DNA from: an uncultured Siphonobacter sp.
Lineage (GTDB): Bacteria; Bacteroidota; Bacteroidia; Cytophagales; Spirosomataceae
Direction of reading: 5' to 3'
Assembly: GCA_913774715.1 (NCBI GenBank)
Contig: CAJYHS010000108.1
Location: 1-64,000 of the forward strand
Length of the DNA: 64,000 bases
This document shows, one piece after another, positions 1 to 8,966 of the stretch. Below the pieces are notes generated by a model. It ran no database searches, had not been told where the DNA came from, and worked only from the letters and a program-made list of their open reading frames with translations. Every line of letters starts with the position of its first letter. Positions within the stretch are counted from its first letter, which is position 1. The translations under genes were made by a program, and so were the position numbers.

Positions 1-706
1 GGTTGTACTCACCGTTGGCTTCGTCCGAAACAAAGTATACGTTACCGGCTTTGTCAATGGTGGCCCACATATCCTTTCCATTGTAATCTGTATACCGCTT
101 GTAGGCTTTGGTTTTACGGTTATACGACTGAATATCAGGGTTAAATTCACCTTTATACCCTTTGCGGTAGGCCTGGTTATCACTTTCCCAGGTATCGTTA
201 AAGAATAACTCTCCTGAAGAAGGATGTTCAGCTACGCTGTGAATGCGATTAAAGTAATGACCAAAAATGCGTTTGGGCGTACCGCCATCGGTAGAAATGG
301 TGTAAGCGGTGCCCCCGTTAAAGGCGGTAGATTCAAAGTAAATGGTTTTCGAATCCCAGCCCCAGCTATCCATAAGGTCATTACCATCGTGAAAGGTTAA
401 CTGGCGGATTTCGCCTCCTTCGGCGGGCATGAGATAAATGTCATTGTTGCCATACTGCGTTCCCGAAAAAGCCAGCCACTTGCCGTCTGGAGAGAAACGA
501 GCCCGGGTTTCGCTGCCCTGCATGGCGGTTAAACGGGTGCTGATGCCGGAGGCGAGATCGGTTTTCCAAAGGTCGTTTTCATAAGTGAAGACTAACGTTT
601 TCGCATCGGGACTGATGGTAGGATAGGAGGTAAAGTAAACGTCTTGGGCCTGTAGCTGAGACAGCCCTGCCACGGCCAGAATTGCCGAGCATACAAGTTT
701 CTTCAT
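1..706 (-). CDS. Tricorn-like S41 family peptidase, N-terminal part (cut by window edge)
   Basis: The reading frame opens at an ATG at 706 and stays open to base 1, giving 235 residues of a longer protein. Residues 1-20 form a signal peptide (MKKLVCSAILAVAGL, then an AQ cleavage site), so the protein is exported. What follows reads as WD40-like/PD40 beta-propeller blades, with repeats such as PTISPDAKTLVF and RFSPDGKWLAF. This is the N-terminal architecture of the large periplasmic S41/tricorn-type peptidases of Bacteroidetes. The catalytic PDZ-S41 part would lie beyond the left edge and is not visible, so a TolB-like or other PD40 protein remains possible. The gene is transcribed leftward and is separated from the next gene by a strong terminator. 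Confidence 0.75.
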   Translation of the reverse strand, partial: MKKLVCSAILAVAGLSQLQAQDVYFTSYPTISPDAKTLVFTYENDLWKTDLASGISTRLTAMQGSETRARFSPDGKWLAFSGTQYGNNDIYLMPAEGGEIRQLTFHDGNDLMDSWGWDSKTIYFESTAFNGGTAYTISTDGGTPKRIFGHYFNRIHSVAEHPSSGELFFNDTWESDNQAYRKGYKGEFNPDIQSYNRKTKAYKRYTDYNGKDMWATIDKAGNVYFVSDEANGEYN

Positions 707-861
707 GTCTAGGGGAGTGAAGTGTTATTGCGGAAAGATACAAAACAGAAGGCAGTCGTTGCACCGGATGAAGGACTAAAGGTGTATTTCTGGTGACAGC
801 GTAATGTTCGTTGCTTTTATATAGGTATGCACGAGTTCATTGACTCCTGCGAACATCTTCC

Positions 862-912
862 CGAAACAAAGAAAACGCCACCCGAACATAGGGTGGCGTT
901 TTCTTTGTTTCG
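862..912 (-). terminator. Intrinsic terminator, 22-bp perfect stem
   Basis: Two 22-base arms (862-883 and 891-912) pair perfectly around a 7-base loop, with A/T runs near both outer ends. It lies just after the stop of the DUF1080 gene on the minus strand and isolates it from the downstream peptidase gene. Confidence 0.9.
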
Positions 913-923
913 CATTACGTTGT

Positions 924-1538
924 TTACAAAGTCCGAACTTTGATATTCTTCCAGCGAACCTTAATTCCGCCGCCATCGTGAATTTGCAGAGCAATGCTGC
1001 CCGCCCGTGAGCCGAAGGCATCGTCCGTCATCGTTACCATTTCCTGACCATTCAACCAGGAGGTTACGGTATTACCCTGCACTTTGATTTTCATGGTGTT
1101 CCATTCGCCCATTTTCAGAGCTTTATCTTTCGCGGGATCAGGTTTAATTAACCAGCCACGACCGTATGATTCATAAATACCACCCGTCGAATGGTTCGGG
1201 GGAGCTACTTCTACCTGCCAGCCCGACACTTTCGTTCCATCAATGGAGGAGTGAAAGAAAATGCCACTATTACCGTCGGCTTCCTGTAAAAATTGAGCTT
1301 CTACTTCGAAATCCTTGAATTGTTGTTCGGTTGCCAAATAGCCGTATTGCTTATCCGGGCCGCTTTCGCAGATGAGTTCGCCGTCTTTTACGTACCATTT
1401 TTCAGTACCGTATACTTTCCAGCCCGTTAAATCTTTCCCATTAAAAAGTGATTTCCATTTCTCTTTTAAAGGACGTTCGGCTGAAGCAATGAAGCTCAGA
1501 CAAAATAAAGCAAGAATGAAAATAGGTGACGTACGCAT
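924..1538 (-). CDS. DUF1080 (3-keto-disaccharide hydrolase-like) secreted protein
   Basis: This 204-residue protein starts with a signal peptide (about residues 1-20, ending FIASA), so it is periplasmic or secreted. The rest is one DUF1080 domain, a concanavalin-like beta-sandwich. It has the family hallmark LFNGKDLTGW at residues 31-40, the GELICESG strand and the NSGIFFHS motif near residue 92. DUF1080 members in Bacteroidetes and Planctomycetes are linked to glycan binding, and some to hydrolysis of 3-keto-glycosides. The length is typical for a single-domain member. The gene stands alone between two terminators, so context adds little about the substrate. Confidence 0.85.
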   Translation of the reverse strand: MRTSPIFILALFCLSFIASAERPLKEKWKSLFNGKDLTGWKVYGTEKWYVKDGELICESGPDKQYGYLATEQQFKDFEVEAQFLQEADGNSGIFFHSSIDGTKVSGWQVEVAPPNHSTGGIYESYGRGWLIKPDPAKDKALKMGEWNTMKIKVQGNTVTSWLNGQEMVTMTDDAFGSRAGSIALQIHDGGGIKVRWKNIKVRTL

Positions 1539-1590
1539 GCAATAGAGAGTTAAGTTTAGAATGTTTAATCCATATTACCCTGAAAAAGGG

Positions 1591-1641
1591 AGAAGGCCCA
1601 ATTTAAGGATCGAATGTCTGATCCCCAAATACGGGCCTTCT
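1591..1641 (-). terminator. Terminator-like hairpin downstream of pyc
   Basis: Nine-base arms (1591-1599 and 1633-1641) pair perfectly, with a second small GGATC/GATCC hairpin nested in the loop. It follows the stop codon of the leftward pyruvate carboxylase gene. The T-tract is weak, so its strength is uncertain. Confidence 0.55.
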
Positions 1642-1661
1642 GTTATGCAACTAAGTTATGG

Positions 1662-4600
1662 CTATTCGATGGTAATTACCCAGTCATCCTGTTCAACTAC
1701 TGTACCTTCAGTCAGGACAATGGAGGTTACCTTACCCGCTATTGGTGCGGCTACGATACTTTCCATTTTCATGGCTTCGATTACGAACAGAGGCTGGTTT
1801 TTCTTCACCTCTTCGCCTTCTTTCACCTGAATACGGCTCAGACGACCCTGAAGCGGTGCCCCCACCTGACCGGCTTTGGTTACCTTTGCATTTTGAGATT
1901 TGGTAGCCTTAAAGGTATTATCCTTGATCGAAATCCGGCGGGCCTGCCCATTCAGATCAAAGGTTACCGTGCGGTGTCCGGTTTCATCCGGTTCTGACAC
2001 GTAAGACAATTTGATCATGATGGTTTTACCTTCCTGAATCGTCACCAGAACTTCCTCGTCCAGTTTCAAACCGTAGAAGAAAGCCGGCGTTGGAAGCTTA
2101 CTAACGTCACCGTAGCGATCAGAGGCTACGTAGAAGTCTTCGTAAACCTTCGGATACATCTTGTAACTGAGGTAGTCCAGGAAGGCTCCGTCGTTACCCA
2201 TGTAGAATTCGGCATTCGGGAATTTCTTCTTAAATGCAGCGAAATCTTCTTCCAGATTTAGTGGAGGTAAGCTGTCGTTCGGACGGCCCGTAATGGGTTC
2301 TTCGTCCCGTAAAACAACCTTTTGTAGTTCTTCGGGGAAGCCGCCTACGGGCTGACCGAGTTCGCCTTTCAGGAACCCTTTAACAGACTCGGGGAAACTC
2401 AGAGAGTCACCACGTGTGAATATTTCTTCCGAGGTCAGGTTATTGGACGTCATGAAAATGGCCATATCACCCACTACTTTGGACGACGGTGTCACCTTCA
2501 CAATATCACCAAACAGCTGATTCGCCGTGATGTAATTTTTCTTTAGCGTCTCAAACTTGTCGCCAACGCCCAGTGAAATGGCCTGCTGACGAAGGTTTGA
2601 GAACTGACCACCGGGTACTTCATTGTCATATACTTCAGCCGAGCCCGAACGCATACCACTTTCGAAGGGATAGTAGTACTCACGTACATCTTCCCAATAC
2701 GTGGAATACTGGTTCAGTAAAGAAAGGTCAATCGGGTGTTCCCGCTCGTGCCCTTCCATCATCGCTACTACCGAGTTGAAGTTAGGCTGAGAAGTTAATC
2801 CCGACATGGCTGCAATCGAGCAATCTACGATGTCTACACCCGCTTCAATCGCTTTGAGATACGTAGCAGGTTGAATGGATGAGGTATCGTGCGTGTGTAA
2901 GTGCACGGGAATGCTAAGTACTTTCTTCAGCTCACTCACCAGAATCGAAGCCTGCTGAGGTTTCAATAAGCCCGCCATGTCTTTGATACACAGCATATGA
3001 GCTCCCAGATCTTCCAGCTGACGAGCCAGATCGAGGTAATACTGAAGCGAATATTTGTAATCAGGGTTGTTCTTATGTTGCAGGAAATCACCGGTATAAC
3101 AGATGGCTGCTTCCGCAATACCACCCGTACGTTCCTGAACGGCTTTGATGGATACTTTCATCGCATCAATCCAGTTCAGGGAATCAAAAATGCGGAAGAC
3201 ATCCACGCCCGATTCCCAGGATTTTTCAACGAACGTTTCAATCAGATTGTCCGGATACGCAGAATAACCTACGGCATTACTACCCCGGAATAACATCTGG
3301 AGCAGCATGTTAGGCATGGCCTCGCGGAACTGACGCAGACGAGTCCAGGGGTTTTCGTGCAGGAAACGCATGGATACATCAAACGTAGCTCCACCCCAGA
3401 CTTCCATCGAGAATAACTGTGGGAAGGACTTGGCAAAACCTGAAGCCACTTCCAGCATATCGTCCGTACGAACCCGAGTGGCTAACAGGGACTGATGACT
3501 ATCCCGGAAGGTCGTGTCGGTATAGAGAATCGTATTGTGTTCTTTCACCCATTCCGCAAATTTTGCGGGACCCATCCGGTTCAGACGGTCCTTATTTCCG
3601 AGAGGAAACTCGCCGTAAGGATCTACCGGAGGTACGATAGGTGTGCGGAACGTCTTTTCGTTTTTGATCTTCACATCCGGGTTACCATTCACGATGACTT
3701 CACCGAGGTAACGAAGCAGTTTCGTCGAGCGATCCTGTGATTTCCGGAAATTGAACAGTTCGGGCGAGTTATCGATGAACTGTACCGTACACGCACCCGA
3801 CTGGAACGTAGGGTGGGCGAGTACATTCTGAAGGAAAGGAATGTTAGTTTTAACGCCACGGATCCGGAACTCAACCAAAGCCCGTTCCAGACGCTGAATG
3901 GCTCCCTTGAACGTCCGGCCGGAAGAAGAAACCTTCACCAGCATTGAATCGAAGTAGGGAGAAATCTTCATGCCGGGATAGGTCGAACCTTCGTCCAGAC
4001 GAATCCCGAAACCAGCGGCGTTACGATAGGCAATGATCGTACCGAAGTCGGGTTTGAATCCGTTGGCGGGATCTTCCGTCGTAATCCGGCACTGAATGGC
4101 AAAGCCACTCATCTCAATATCTTCCTGTCCGTGCAGATAAATACCGTTATCAGACAGTTTATAGTTCATCGCCACCAGTAGCTGGCTGCGAACCAAATCA
4201 ATCCCCGTAATTTCTTCGGTAATGGTATGCTCCACCTGAATCCGGGGGTTCACTTCGATAAAGTAAATGTTCTCTTCTTTATCGACGAGAAACTCAACTG
4301 TACCTGCACACGAGTAATTCACCGCTTTACCAATGGCAACGGCATATTCGTAGAGTTTTTTCCGGGTTTCCTGTTTCAGGTTTACCGAAGGAGCAATTTC
4401 TACTACTTTCTGAAAACGACGCTGAACGGAACAATCCCGCTCAAAGAGGTGGTATAGATTTCCGTGTTGATCACCGAGTAACTGAACCTCGATGTGCTTG
4501 GGGTTTTCAATGAATTTCTCAATGAAAATGGTATCGTCACCGAACGCATTTTTGGCTTCGTTACGGGCTTCATTATAGGAACGCTCCAGCGATTCCGCAT

Positions 4601-5141
4601 CCCGCACGACCCGCATGCCTCGACCACCACCGCCAGCGGCGGCTTTCAGCATCAGGGGATAACCAATGCGTTCAGCTTCAGATAGCACTTTCTCCGCGGG
4701 TTCGCCTTTAATTTTAGCATCCTGAATAACGGGAAGTCCGGCTTTAATGGCGGTCTCTTTCGCGATTACCTTATCCCCTAAAGCTTGCATAGCCTCGGGT
4801 GAGGGTCCTACGAAAATGATATTTTCTTCCCGGCAGCGAGTCGCCAGATGCGTATTTTCGCTCAGGAAGCCATAACCAGGATGGATAGCGTCGATTTTCT
4901 TACGCTTGGCCAGAGCAATCAACCCTTCTACATCCAGGTAAGGTTTCAACGGGTCTTCATCACGGCCAATCTGATAGGCTTCGTCAGCCTTATATCGGTG
5001 AAGTGAATAACGGTCTTCGTAGGTATAAACAGCAACGGTCTGTATTCCTAATTCCGTAGCGGCCCGCATAATGCGAATGGCAATTTCGCCGCGGTTTGCT
5101 ACCAGCAGGCGTTTGATTTTACGGACGTATTCAGGAGTCAT
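1662..5141 (-). CDS. pyc: Pyruvate carboxylase
   Basis: This is a full-length 1159-residue multidomain enzyme that carboxylates pyruvate to oxaloacetate using ATP, bicarbonate and biotin (anaplerosis and gluconeogenesis, cytosolic). Domains in order: biotin carboxylase (about 1-450) with the start KIKRLLVANRGEIAIRI and the glycine-rich ATP-grasp loop AAAGGGGRGM; carboxyltransferase (about 540-820) opening with TDTTFRDSHQSLLATR, where metal-binding residues reside; the tetramerisation/allosteric linker; and a C-terminal biotinyl domain with EAMKMES, placing the biotinylated lysine near residue 1125. The single-chain order identifies pyruvate carboxylase rather than acetyl-CoA or propionyl-CoA carboxylase subunits. 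Length and order match the family. Confidence 0.98.
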   Translation of the reverse strand: MTPEYVRKIKRLLVANRGEIAIRIMRAATELGIQTVAVYTYEDRYSLHRYKADEAYQIGRDEDPLKPYLDVEGLIALAKRKKIDAIHPGYGFLSENTHLATRCREENIIFVGPSPEAMQALGDKVIAKETAIKAGLPVIQDAKIKGEPAEKVLSEAERIGYPLMLKAAAGGGGRGMRVVRDAESLERSYNEARNEAKNAFGDDTIFIEKFIENPKHIEVQLLGDQHGNLYHLFERDCSVQRRFQKVVEIAPSVNLKQETRKKLYEYAVAIGKAVNYSCAGTVEFLVDKEENIYFIEVNPRIQVEHTITEEITGIDLVRSQLLVAMNYKLSDNGIYLHGQEDIEMSGFAIQCRITTEDPANGFKPDFGTIIAYRNAAGFGIRLDEGSTYPGMKISPYFDSMLVKVSSSGRTFKGAIQRLERALVEFRIRGVKTNIPFLQNVLAHPTFQSGACTVQFIDNSPELFNFRKSQDRSTKLLRYLGEVIVNGNPDVKIKNEKTFRTPIVPPVDPYGEFPLGNKDRLNRMGPAKFAEWVKEHNTILYTDTTFRDSHQSLLATRVRTDDMLEVASGFAKSFPQLFSMEVWGGATFDVSMRFLHENPWTRLRQFREAMPNMLLQMLFRGSNAVGYSAYPDNLIETFVEKSWESGVDVFRIFDSLNWIDAMKVSIKAVQERTGGIAEAAICYTGDFLQHKNNPDYKYSLQYYLDLARQLEDLGAHMLCIKDMAGLLKPQQASILVSELKKVLSIPVHLHTHDTSSIQPATYLKAIEAGVDIVDCSIAAMSGLTSQPNFNSVVAMMEGHEREHPIDLSLLNQYSTYWEDVREYYYPFESGMRSGSAEVYDNEVPGGQFSNLRQQAISLGVGDKFETLKKNYITANQLFGDIVKVTPSSKVVGDMAIFMTSNNLTSEEIFTRGDSLSFPESVKGFLKGELGQPVGGFPEELQKVVLRDEEPITGRPNDSLPPLNLEEDFAAFKKKFPNAEFYMGNDGAFLDYLSYKMYPKVYEDFYVASDRYGDVSKLPTPAFFYGLKLDEEVLVTIQEGKTIMIKLSYVSEPDETGHRTVTFDLNGQARRISIKDNTFKATKSQNAKVTKAGQVGAPLQGRLSRIQVKEGEEVKKNQPLFVIEAMKMESIVAAPIAGKVTSIVLTEGTVVEQDDWVITIE

Positions 5142-5534
5142 GCAGTAATGAGGTTAAACCAAATAATCTATTACGTTTTGAGGCGAACCGCAGTTCACAG
5201 AATTTTTATACTAAAAACCTCTTGACTGCAAATATGCAAACTTGCCAAAAGAAATGCCGTATTCTTTGAGAATTTCTAAATGAAATTTGGAAACTCTTAA
5301 AAAATTCACAAGATCACTTGGTTATTTACAATGGAATTTTTTGCCTAGTCTTTCGGAAAGAGTAAGTAAATAAAAAGACGTAAGAACCTGTGCCAGTCCC
5401 GATAAAGCAATGACTGAAATTTTCTCAAATGCCTAGGTCTCAAGTTTCAGGAATATGAAGGATAAGGTAGAAAGTTAGTGAACCTATTCTGTTTTGCTAC
5501 TATGAGATGCTTTTGCTAGAATGGGCATAAAAAT
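5142..5534. other. Intergenic region upstream of pyc
   Basis: About 390 bases without a convincing reading frame on either strand. It is AT-rich next to the pyc start and must hold the pyc promoter. A CATATTTG stretch on the minus strand near 5230 resembles a -7 box with one mismatch, but no -33 element stands at the right distance. I see no repeat or RNA structure here. Confidence 0.4.
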
Positions 5535-5560
5535 GCCCCACACTCCGAAAAGTATGGGGC
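5535..5560 (-). terminator. Intrinsic terminator of the DUF3592 gene
   Basis: Ten-base arms GCCCCACACT and AGTATGGGGC pair with one mismatch around CCGAAA. The minus-strand transcript continues into ATTTTTATG. It sits 20 bases after the stop codon of the leftward DUF3592 gene. Confidence 0.85.
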
Positions 5561-5580
5561 TCAACTATAGAAATGATTGC

Positions 5581-6048
5581 TTATAAAGCAAATAAAACAC
5601 CAATCATGAAAAACAAGGCGGCACCGATGTAGAATACTTTAGGCTGAATACCTGGAGCATGCTCGGTTCCCAGCGTTGCCTCTTCTGGATTTCCTACGTT
5701 ATAACGAACGGGAATGGTAGAACCAACCTGTAAAGGGCTATTTGTTCCTTCTTCACCAAGGGCTACAAACTGATGATTGCCCACATTGAATTTTACTTGA
5801 GGAAAATGCAAGGGGAAATTCCCCATTTTATCATCTCGGTTGTATTTTTTGAATACGTCGACAATGATTCCCTCAACCGTTGCCGATTGTTGTAACCACT
5901 GCTGACGACGATTGGCAAAATAAATGCCAATGCCTAAACAAAGAATAGCAATTCCAATGAAAGGCAACATGAACTCCGCACCGGGTTGAGACATCCCAGG
6001 AGTTCGGGGTAATGACATCGTAAGGATATTATTGAAAAACAAATTCAT
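5581..6048 (-). CDS. DUF3592 domain membrane protein
   Basis: A 155-residue protein with a hydrophobic segment at about residues 27-46 (FMLPFIGIAILCLGIGIYFA) and another at the C-terminus (about 136-155). A soluble region of about 85 residues lies between them. The soluble part (TVEGIIVDVFKKY, then PQVKFNVGNHQFVA and IPVRYNVGNPEEA) has the beta-rich pattern of DUF3592, a family often found near envelope proteins but without a known biochemical role. The start may instead be the internal Met at residue 11 (6018), which is nearer to the first membrane segment. It is transcribed alone. Confidence 0.75.
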   Translation of the reverse strand: MNLFFNNILTMSLPRTPGMSQPGAEFMLPFIGIAILCLGIGIYFANRRQQWLQQSATVEGIIVDVFKKYNRDDKMGNFPLHFPQVKFNVGNHQFVALGEEGTNSPLQVGSTIPVRYNVGNPEEATLGTEHAPGIQPKVFYIGAALFFMIGVLFAL

Positions 6049-6499
6049 GGCTTATGCGAGATAATAACTTCGAGTTCTGGTAGGCACTTTACTACTTACT
6101 GTGCTTTATATTGAACAAAAATCATCTATTACTCGCAGACAATCAAATAGTTACGCTTTGGTTAATTAATGACGTGATCTTACAAAAACACTAATTTTAG
6201 CTAAGAAATTGTAGTTTCTTACAAAAACACGTTGCATAAAAGGCAGTCCAAACAAAATATTGTTTGATTTTTTAAAAAGTACGTCTCAAAAGCACGTCTG
6301 AAAAAAAATAAATTTTTTTGGAGGAAATAATTGTATTATTCTTTGATAATGTTTTGTTAAACATGAGATAATTTGCTTCTATAGGCCATACCTCAGCGAA
6401 CGTCAATTTGATTAGTTAGTAGATAACAGCTTTTGTAAAATAAAATTTGGCGAAAAAAACTTTAAAAATAATTTACAGTGGATTGGGTAAGAGCACAAA
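6049..6499. other. AT-rich intergenic region
   Basis: About 450 very AT-rich bases with many homopolymer A and T runs. No reading frame of more than a few codons is convincing on either strand. It contains the upstream region of the DUF3592 gene. On the plus strand, TTTG at 6317 followed after 19 bases by TCTTTG resembles a degenerate promoter, but no plus-strand gene follows before 7532. Confidence 0.35.
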
Positions 6500-6525
6500 A
6501 AAAGTCTGACCGAAGCCAGACTTTT
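6500..6525 (-). terminator. Intrinsic terminator of the 55-residue gene
   Basis: Nine-base arms AAAAGTCTG and CAGACTTTT pair perfectly around ACCGAAGC. On the minus strand the stem runs into a seven-T tract, so it terminates the small membrane-protein gene immediately upstream. Confidence 0.85.
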
Positions 6526-6567
6526 CCTTTATAATCATAAAATCCTGGACCTAAAATGGTCTGAATC

Positions 6568-6735
6568 TTAGTAGTGACGGGGTGAGTTGTAAGCAGCAAA
6601 AGCAGCTCCAACTAGCAGCGTGCCTACAATTGCTGTTAAAGTATCGCCGAAAATCCAGAGAATAGCGGCTATTAATAAGAAACCAGCTAGTTGAGGAGCC
6701 TTTGTAGAAGAGGTTGATTCGCTATTGGATGACAT
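6568..6735 (-). CDS. Small membrane protein, 55 residues, unknown function
   Basis: A short frame runs from an ATG at 6735 to a TAA at 6568-6570. The first 14 residues are Ser/Thr-rich and polar (MSSNSESTSSTKAP). Residues about 16-48 are strongly hydrophobic with a small polar break (IFGD), as in one long helix or a tight helical hairpin, and the tail is polar (YNSPRHY). Coding is supported by its position between an upstream gap and a strong minus-strand terminator about 45 bases past the stop, and by a clean membrane-protein pattern. I do not recognise a family. It lies just downstream of hemJ on the same strand, about 60 bases away, and could be co-transcribed. Confidence 0.6.
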   Translation of the reverse strand: MSSNSESTSSTKAPQLAGFLLIAAILWIFGDTLTAIVGTLLVGAAFAAYNSPRHY

Positions 6736-6798
6736 AATGAAATTCTTTTTAGATCTGGCACAAAAATAGAAGCTGAGTCCTAAACTGCCAAGTACTTT

Positions 6799-7353
6799 TT
6801 AAGGCTTTTGCTGCTTTTGTTCACGGCGACGTTTCACAAGACGAACGGCAGTCATGATTAATATCGCAAAAATGATTAATCCAGCTACCCCGTAAATCCA
6901 GTCCAGGGCGTTTTTCAATACGACCAGAAAAACAATGGCAAAGAGTAAAATGGTGGCCACTTCGTTCCAGAGTCGTAACTGAATGGAACTATGGCGAAAA
7001 TGATCTCTGCGTAATTCAAGAATCAATTTCCGGCAGTAAAAATGATAGCCTATTACCCCTGCAACAAAGGTTAACTTCAGGTGCATCCATGGCTGCTGGA
7101 GCCAGAAAGGAAATAAGTAGAGCATCCAACTGGCCGAGAGAATGGTTAGCCACATAGCCGGAACCATAATGGCATTGAACAGTAACTTTTCGTTACGCTT
7201 GTACTCGGCAGACAAAATGCCGCGGGCGGGTTCTGGCTTATGATGGGCTTCAGTGTGGTAAATCAGTAACCGCGGTAAATAAAACAAACCTGCAAACCAG
7301 CTCACCACAAAGATGATGTGCAATGATTTGAGATAGTCGTAGGGAAAGGGCAT
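6799..7353 (-). CDS. hemJ: Protoporphyrinogen IX oxidase, HemJ type (CopD-like family)
   Basis: A 184-residue protein with four predicted membrane helices. The N-terminal motif SLHIIFVVSWFAGLFYLPRL (residues 10-29) is the HemJ/UPF0093 signature, with a conserved His at residue 12. A conserved Lys sits in HLKLTF before the third helix. HemJ oxidises protoporphyrinogen IX to protoporphyrin IX in the inner membrane, the penultimate step of protoporphyrin-dependent haem synthesis. The divergent neighbour encodes HemN, two steps earlier in the same pathway, which supports the assignment. The C-terminus is a short basic tail. Length is usual for the family. Confidence 0.9.
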   Translation of the reverse strand: MPFPYDYLKSLHIIFVVSWFAGLFYLPRLLIYHTEAHHKPEPARGILSAEYKRNEKLLFNAIMVPAMWLTILSASWMLYLFPFWLQQPWMHLKLTFVAGVIGYHFYCRKLILELRRDHFRHSSIQLRLWNEVATILLFAIVFLVVLKNALDWIYGVAGLIIFAILIMTAVRLVKRRREQKQQKP

Positions 7354-7388
7354 GGTGTAGTAAGAATAATGGATGCGTGAATCCTTTG

Positions 7389-7396
7389 CAAATATA
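7389..7396 (-). promoter_or_regulatory. Candidate -7 promoter box for hemJ
   Basis: On the minus strand this reads TATATTTG, a perfect match to the Bacteroidetes TAnnTTTG -7 element, about 36 bases before the hemJ start codon. No good TTTG -33 element stands at the usual spacing, so the call rests on the -7 box and position only. Confidence 0.4.
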
Positions 7397-7531
7397 TAGC
7401 CCGGTCAGGTGTAGAAACGTACCAAGAGTAATAAATGCAGGGAGTTTGGGTGACAAAAGTCATTGGAATGCCTGCGGGGGTGAAGGAGCTTTGCGTCGTA
7501 ACGTTTAGTAATACGAGAAGCACTGGTACCC

Positions 7532-8866
7532 ATGAACGAGTCCGAGTTAATTCAGAAATATGACGTGGCCGGGCCACGATACACGAGTTATCCAACGGTT
7601 CCCTTTTGGGACGTTGACACTTTTTCAGCGGAAATCTGGAAACACCGCTTGCAGGAACAATTTCGGACCTCCAACGGCCTGGTTAGTCTTTATATCCATT
7701 TACCTTTTTGTGAGAGCTTATGCACCTTTTGTGGCTGTCATAAACGCATTACCAAAAACCACGGCGTAGAAAGGAAGTATCTGGAAGCCGTTTTAAAGGA
7801 ATGGCAATTATACCTGGATTATCTGCCGGAACGTCCCAATATCGCTGAAATTCACTTGGGTGGCGGAACCCCCACTTTTTTTTCACCGGAGAACTTACAA
7901 TGGTTTCTGAAACAGTTACTCGTGGGTGGGCAGTTAGCTGAAAACATTGACTTTGGTTTTGAAGGCCATCCCAATAACACAACCGCGGAGCATCTGAAGG
8001 CCCTGCATGAGCTGGGTTTTCGCCGGGTAAGCTTTGGCGTTCAGGACTATGACTGGCAAGTGCAAAAAGCCATTCACCGGATACAACCTTTCGCTAATGT
8101 TGAAAGAGCAACGCGTCAGGCTCGGGAGATGGGGTACACCTCCGTAAGCCATGATTTGGTGTACGGCTTACCCTTTCAAACGATGCAAGGTGTGGAAGAA
8201 ACCATTCAGAAAACCATAGAGTTACAGCCGGATCGTATTTCTTATTATTCTTATGCCCACGTTCCGTGGATTAAAGGAACGGGGCAACGCGGGTTTCAGG
8301 AAGAAGACATTCCCAAAGGAGCGACTAAACGAGCCTTTTACGAACGGGGACGAGACCTGTTACTCAAGGCAGGGTATACCGAAATCGGAATGGATCACTT
8401 TGCCTTGCCTCATGATTCACTTTATCAAGCGATGAGGGAAGGAACATTACACCGAAATTTCATGGGTTACACCACGACCCATTCCGAGGTGATGATCGGG
8501 CTGGGGGCTTCTTCCATTTCCGATTGCTGGACAGCTTTTGCTCAGAATGAAAAAGATATTGATGTGTATCTTGACAAGGTAAACCAGGGGACGTTACCCG
8601 TAATTAAAGGCCACGCTCTTAGTGCGGAAGATGTACGCATCCGTCAGCAAATCCTGAATTTGATGTGTCATTTCGAAACAGAGTGGACGCCGCATTCACT
8701 CGACATGATGGACGATTTTAAAAAAGATGGACTGCTAACGTATACTAATGAGCGAGTCGTAATCTTTGATTCGGGTCGAGCTTTTATTCGGAATATTTGT
8801 ATGGCATTTGACGAAAAACTCAAGCAGCGGAAAACGACGGAACGCTTATTTTCCAAGACAGTTTAA
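7532..8866 (+). CDS. hemN: Oxygen-independent coproporphyrinogen III oxidase
   Basis: A 444-residue radical-SAM enzyme that converts coproporphyrinogen III to protoporphyrinogen IX without oxygen, in the cytosol. The cluster-binding cysteines are C60, C64 and C67, followed by C69 (CESLCTFCGC), the CxxxCxxCxC pattern of true HemN. The N-terminus contains GPRYTSYPT, typical of HemN rather than of the HemW chaperone. The glycine-rich SAM site (LGGGTPTFF) and the HemN C-terminal domain are present and the length is usual. It is divergent from hemJ, sharing a 178-base intergenic region, so the two haem genes may be co-regulated. Confidence 0.97.
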   Translation: MNESELIQKYDVAGPRYTSYPTVPFWDVDTFSAEIWKHRLQEQFRTSNGLVSLYIHLPFCESLCTFCGCHKRITKNHGVERKYLEAVLKEWQLYLDYLPERPNIAEIHLGGGTPTFFSPENLQWFLKQLLVGGQLAENIDFGFEGHPNNTTAEHLKALHELGFRRVSFGVQDYDWQVQKAIHRIQPFANVERATRQAREMGYTSVSHDLVYGLPFQTMQGVEETIQKTIELQPDRISYYSYAHVPWIKGTGQRGFQEEDIPKGATKRAFYERGRDLLLKAGYTEIGMDHFALPHDSLYQAMREGTLHRNFMGYTTTHSEVMIGLGASSISDCWTAFAQNEKDIDVYLDKVNQGTLPVIKGHALSAEDVRIRQQILNLMCHFETEWTPHSLDMMDDFKKDGLLTYTNERVVIFDSGRAFIRNICMAFDEKLKQRKTTERLFSKTV

Positions 8867-8881
8867 TACTGAAGCATTCAC

Positions 8882-8930
8882 AAAGCCAACGCGAGGTTTG
8901 GGAACAAACCTCGCGTTGGCTTTATTTTTT
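8882..8930 (+). terminator. Intrinsic terminator of hemN, 18-bp stem
   Basis: Arms 8882-8899 and 8906-8923 pair perfectly around GGGAAC and run into TTTATTTTTTTAT. Strong rho-independent terminator. Confidence 0.95.
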
Positions 8931-8966
8931 TATACATTGCAGATTGATTTAATCTAACGTTTACCG

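Noticed and set aside
1614-1997. Plus-strand 127-codon frame opposite the pyc 3' end
   Set aside because: It lies mostly antisense to the conserved biotinyl domain of pyruvate carboxylase and its translation shows no family-like pattern; a shadow of the real gene.
6300-6525. Plus-strand RNA gene in the AT-rich gap before the 55-residue gene
   Set aside because: The promoter-like match is degenerate and the hairpin at its end is fully explained as the terminator of the minus-strand small gene.
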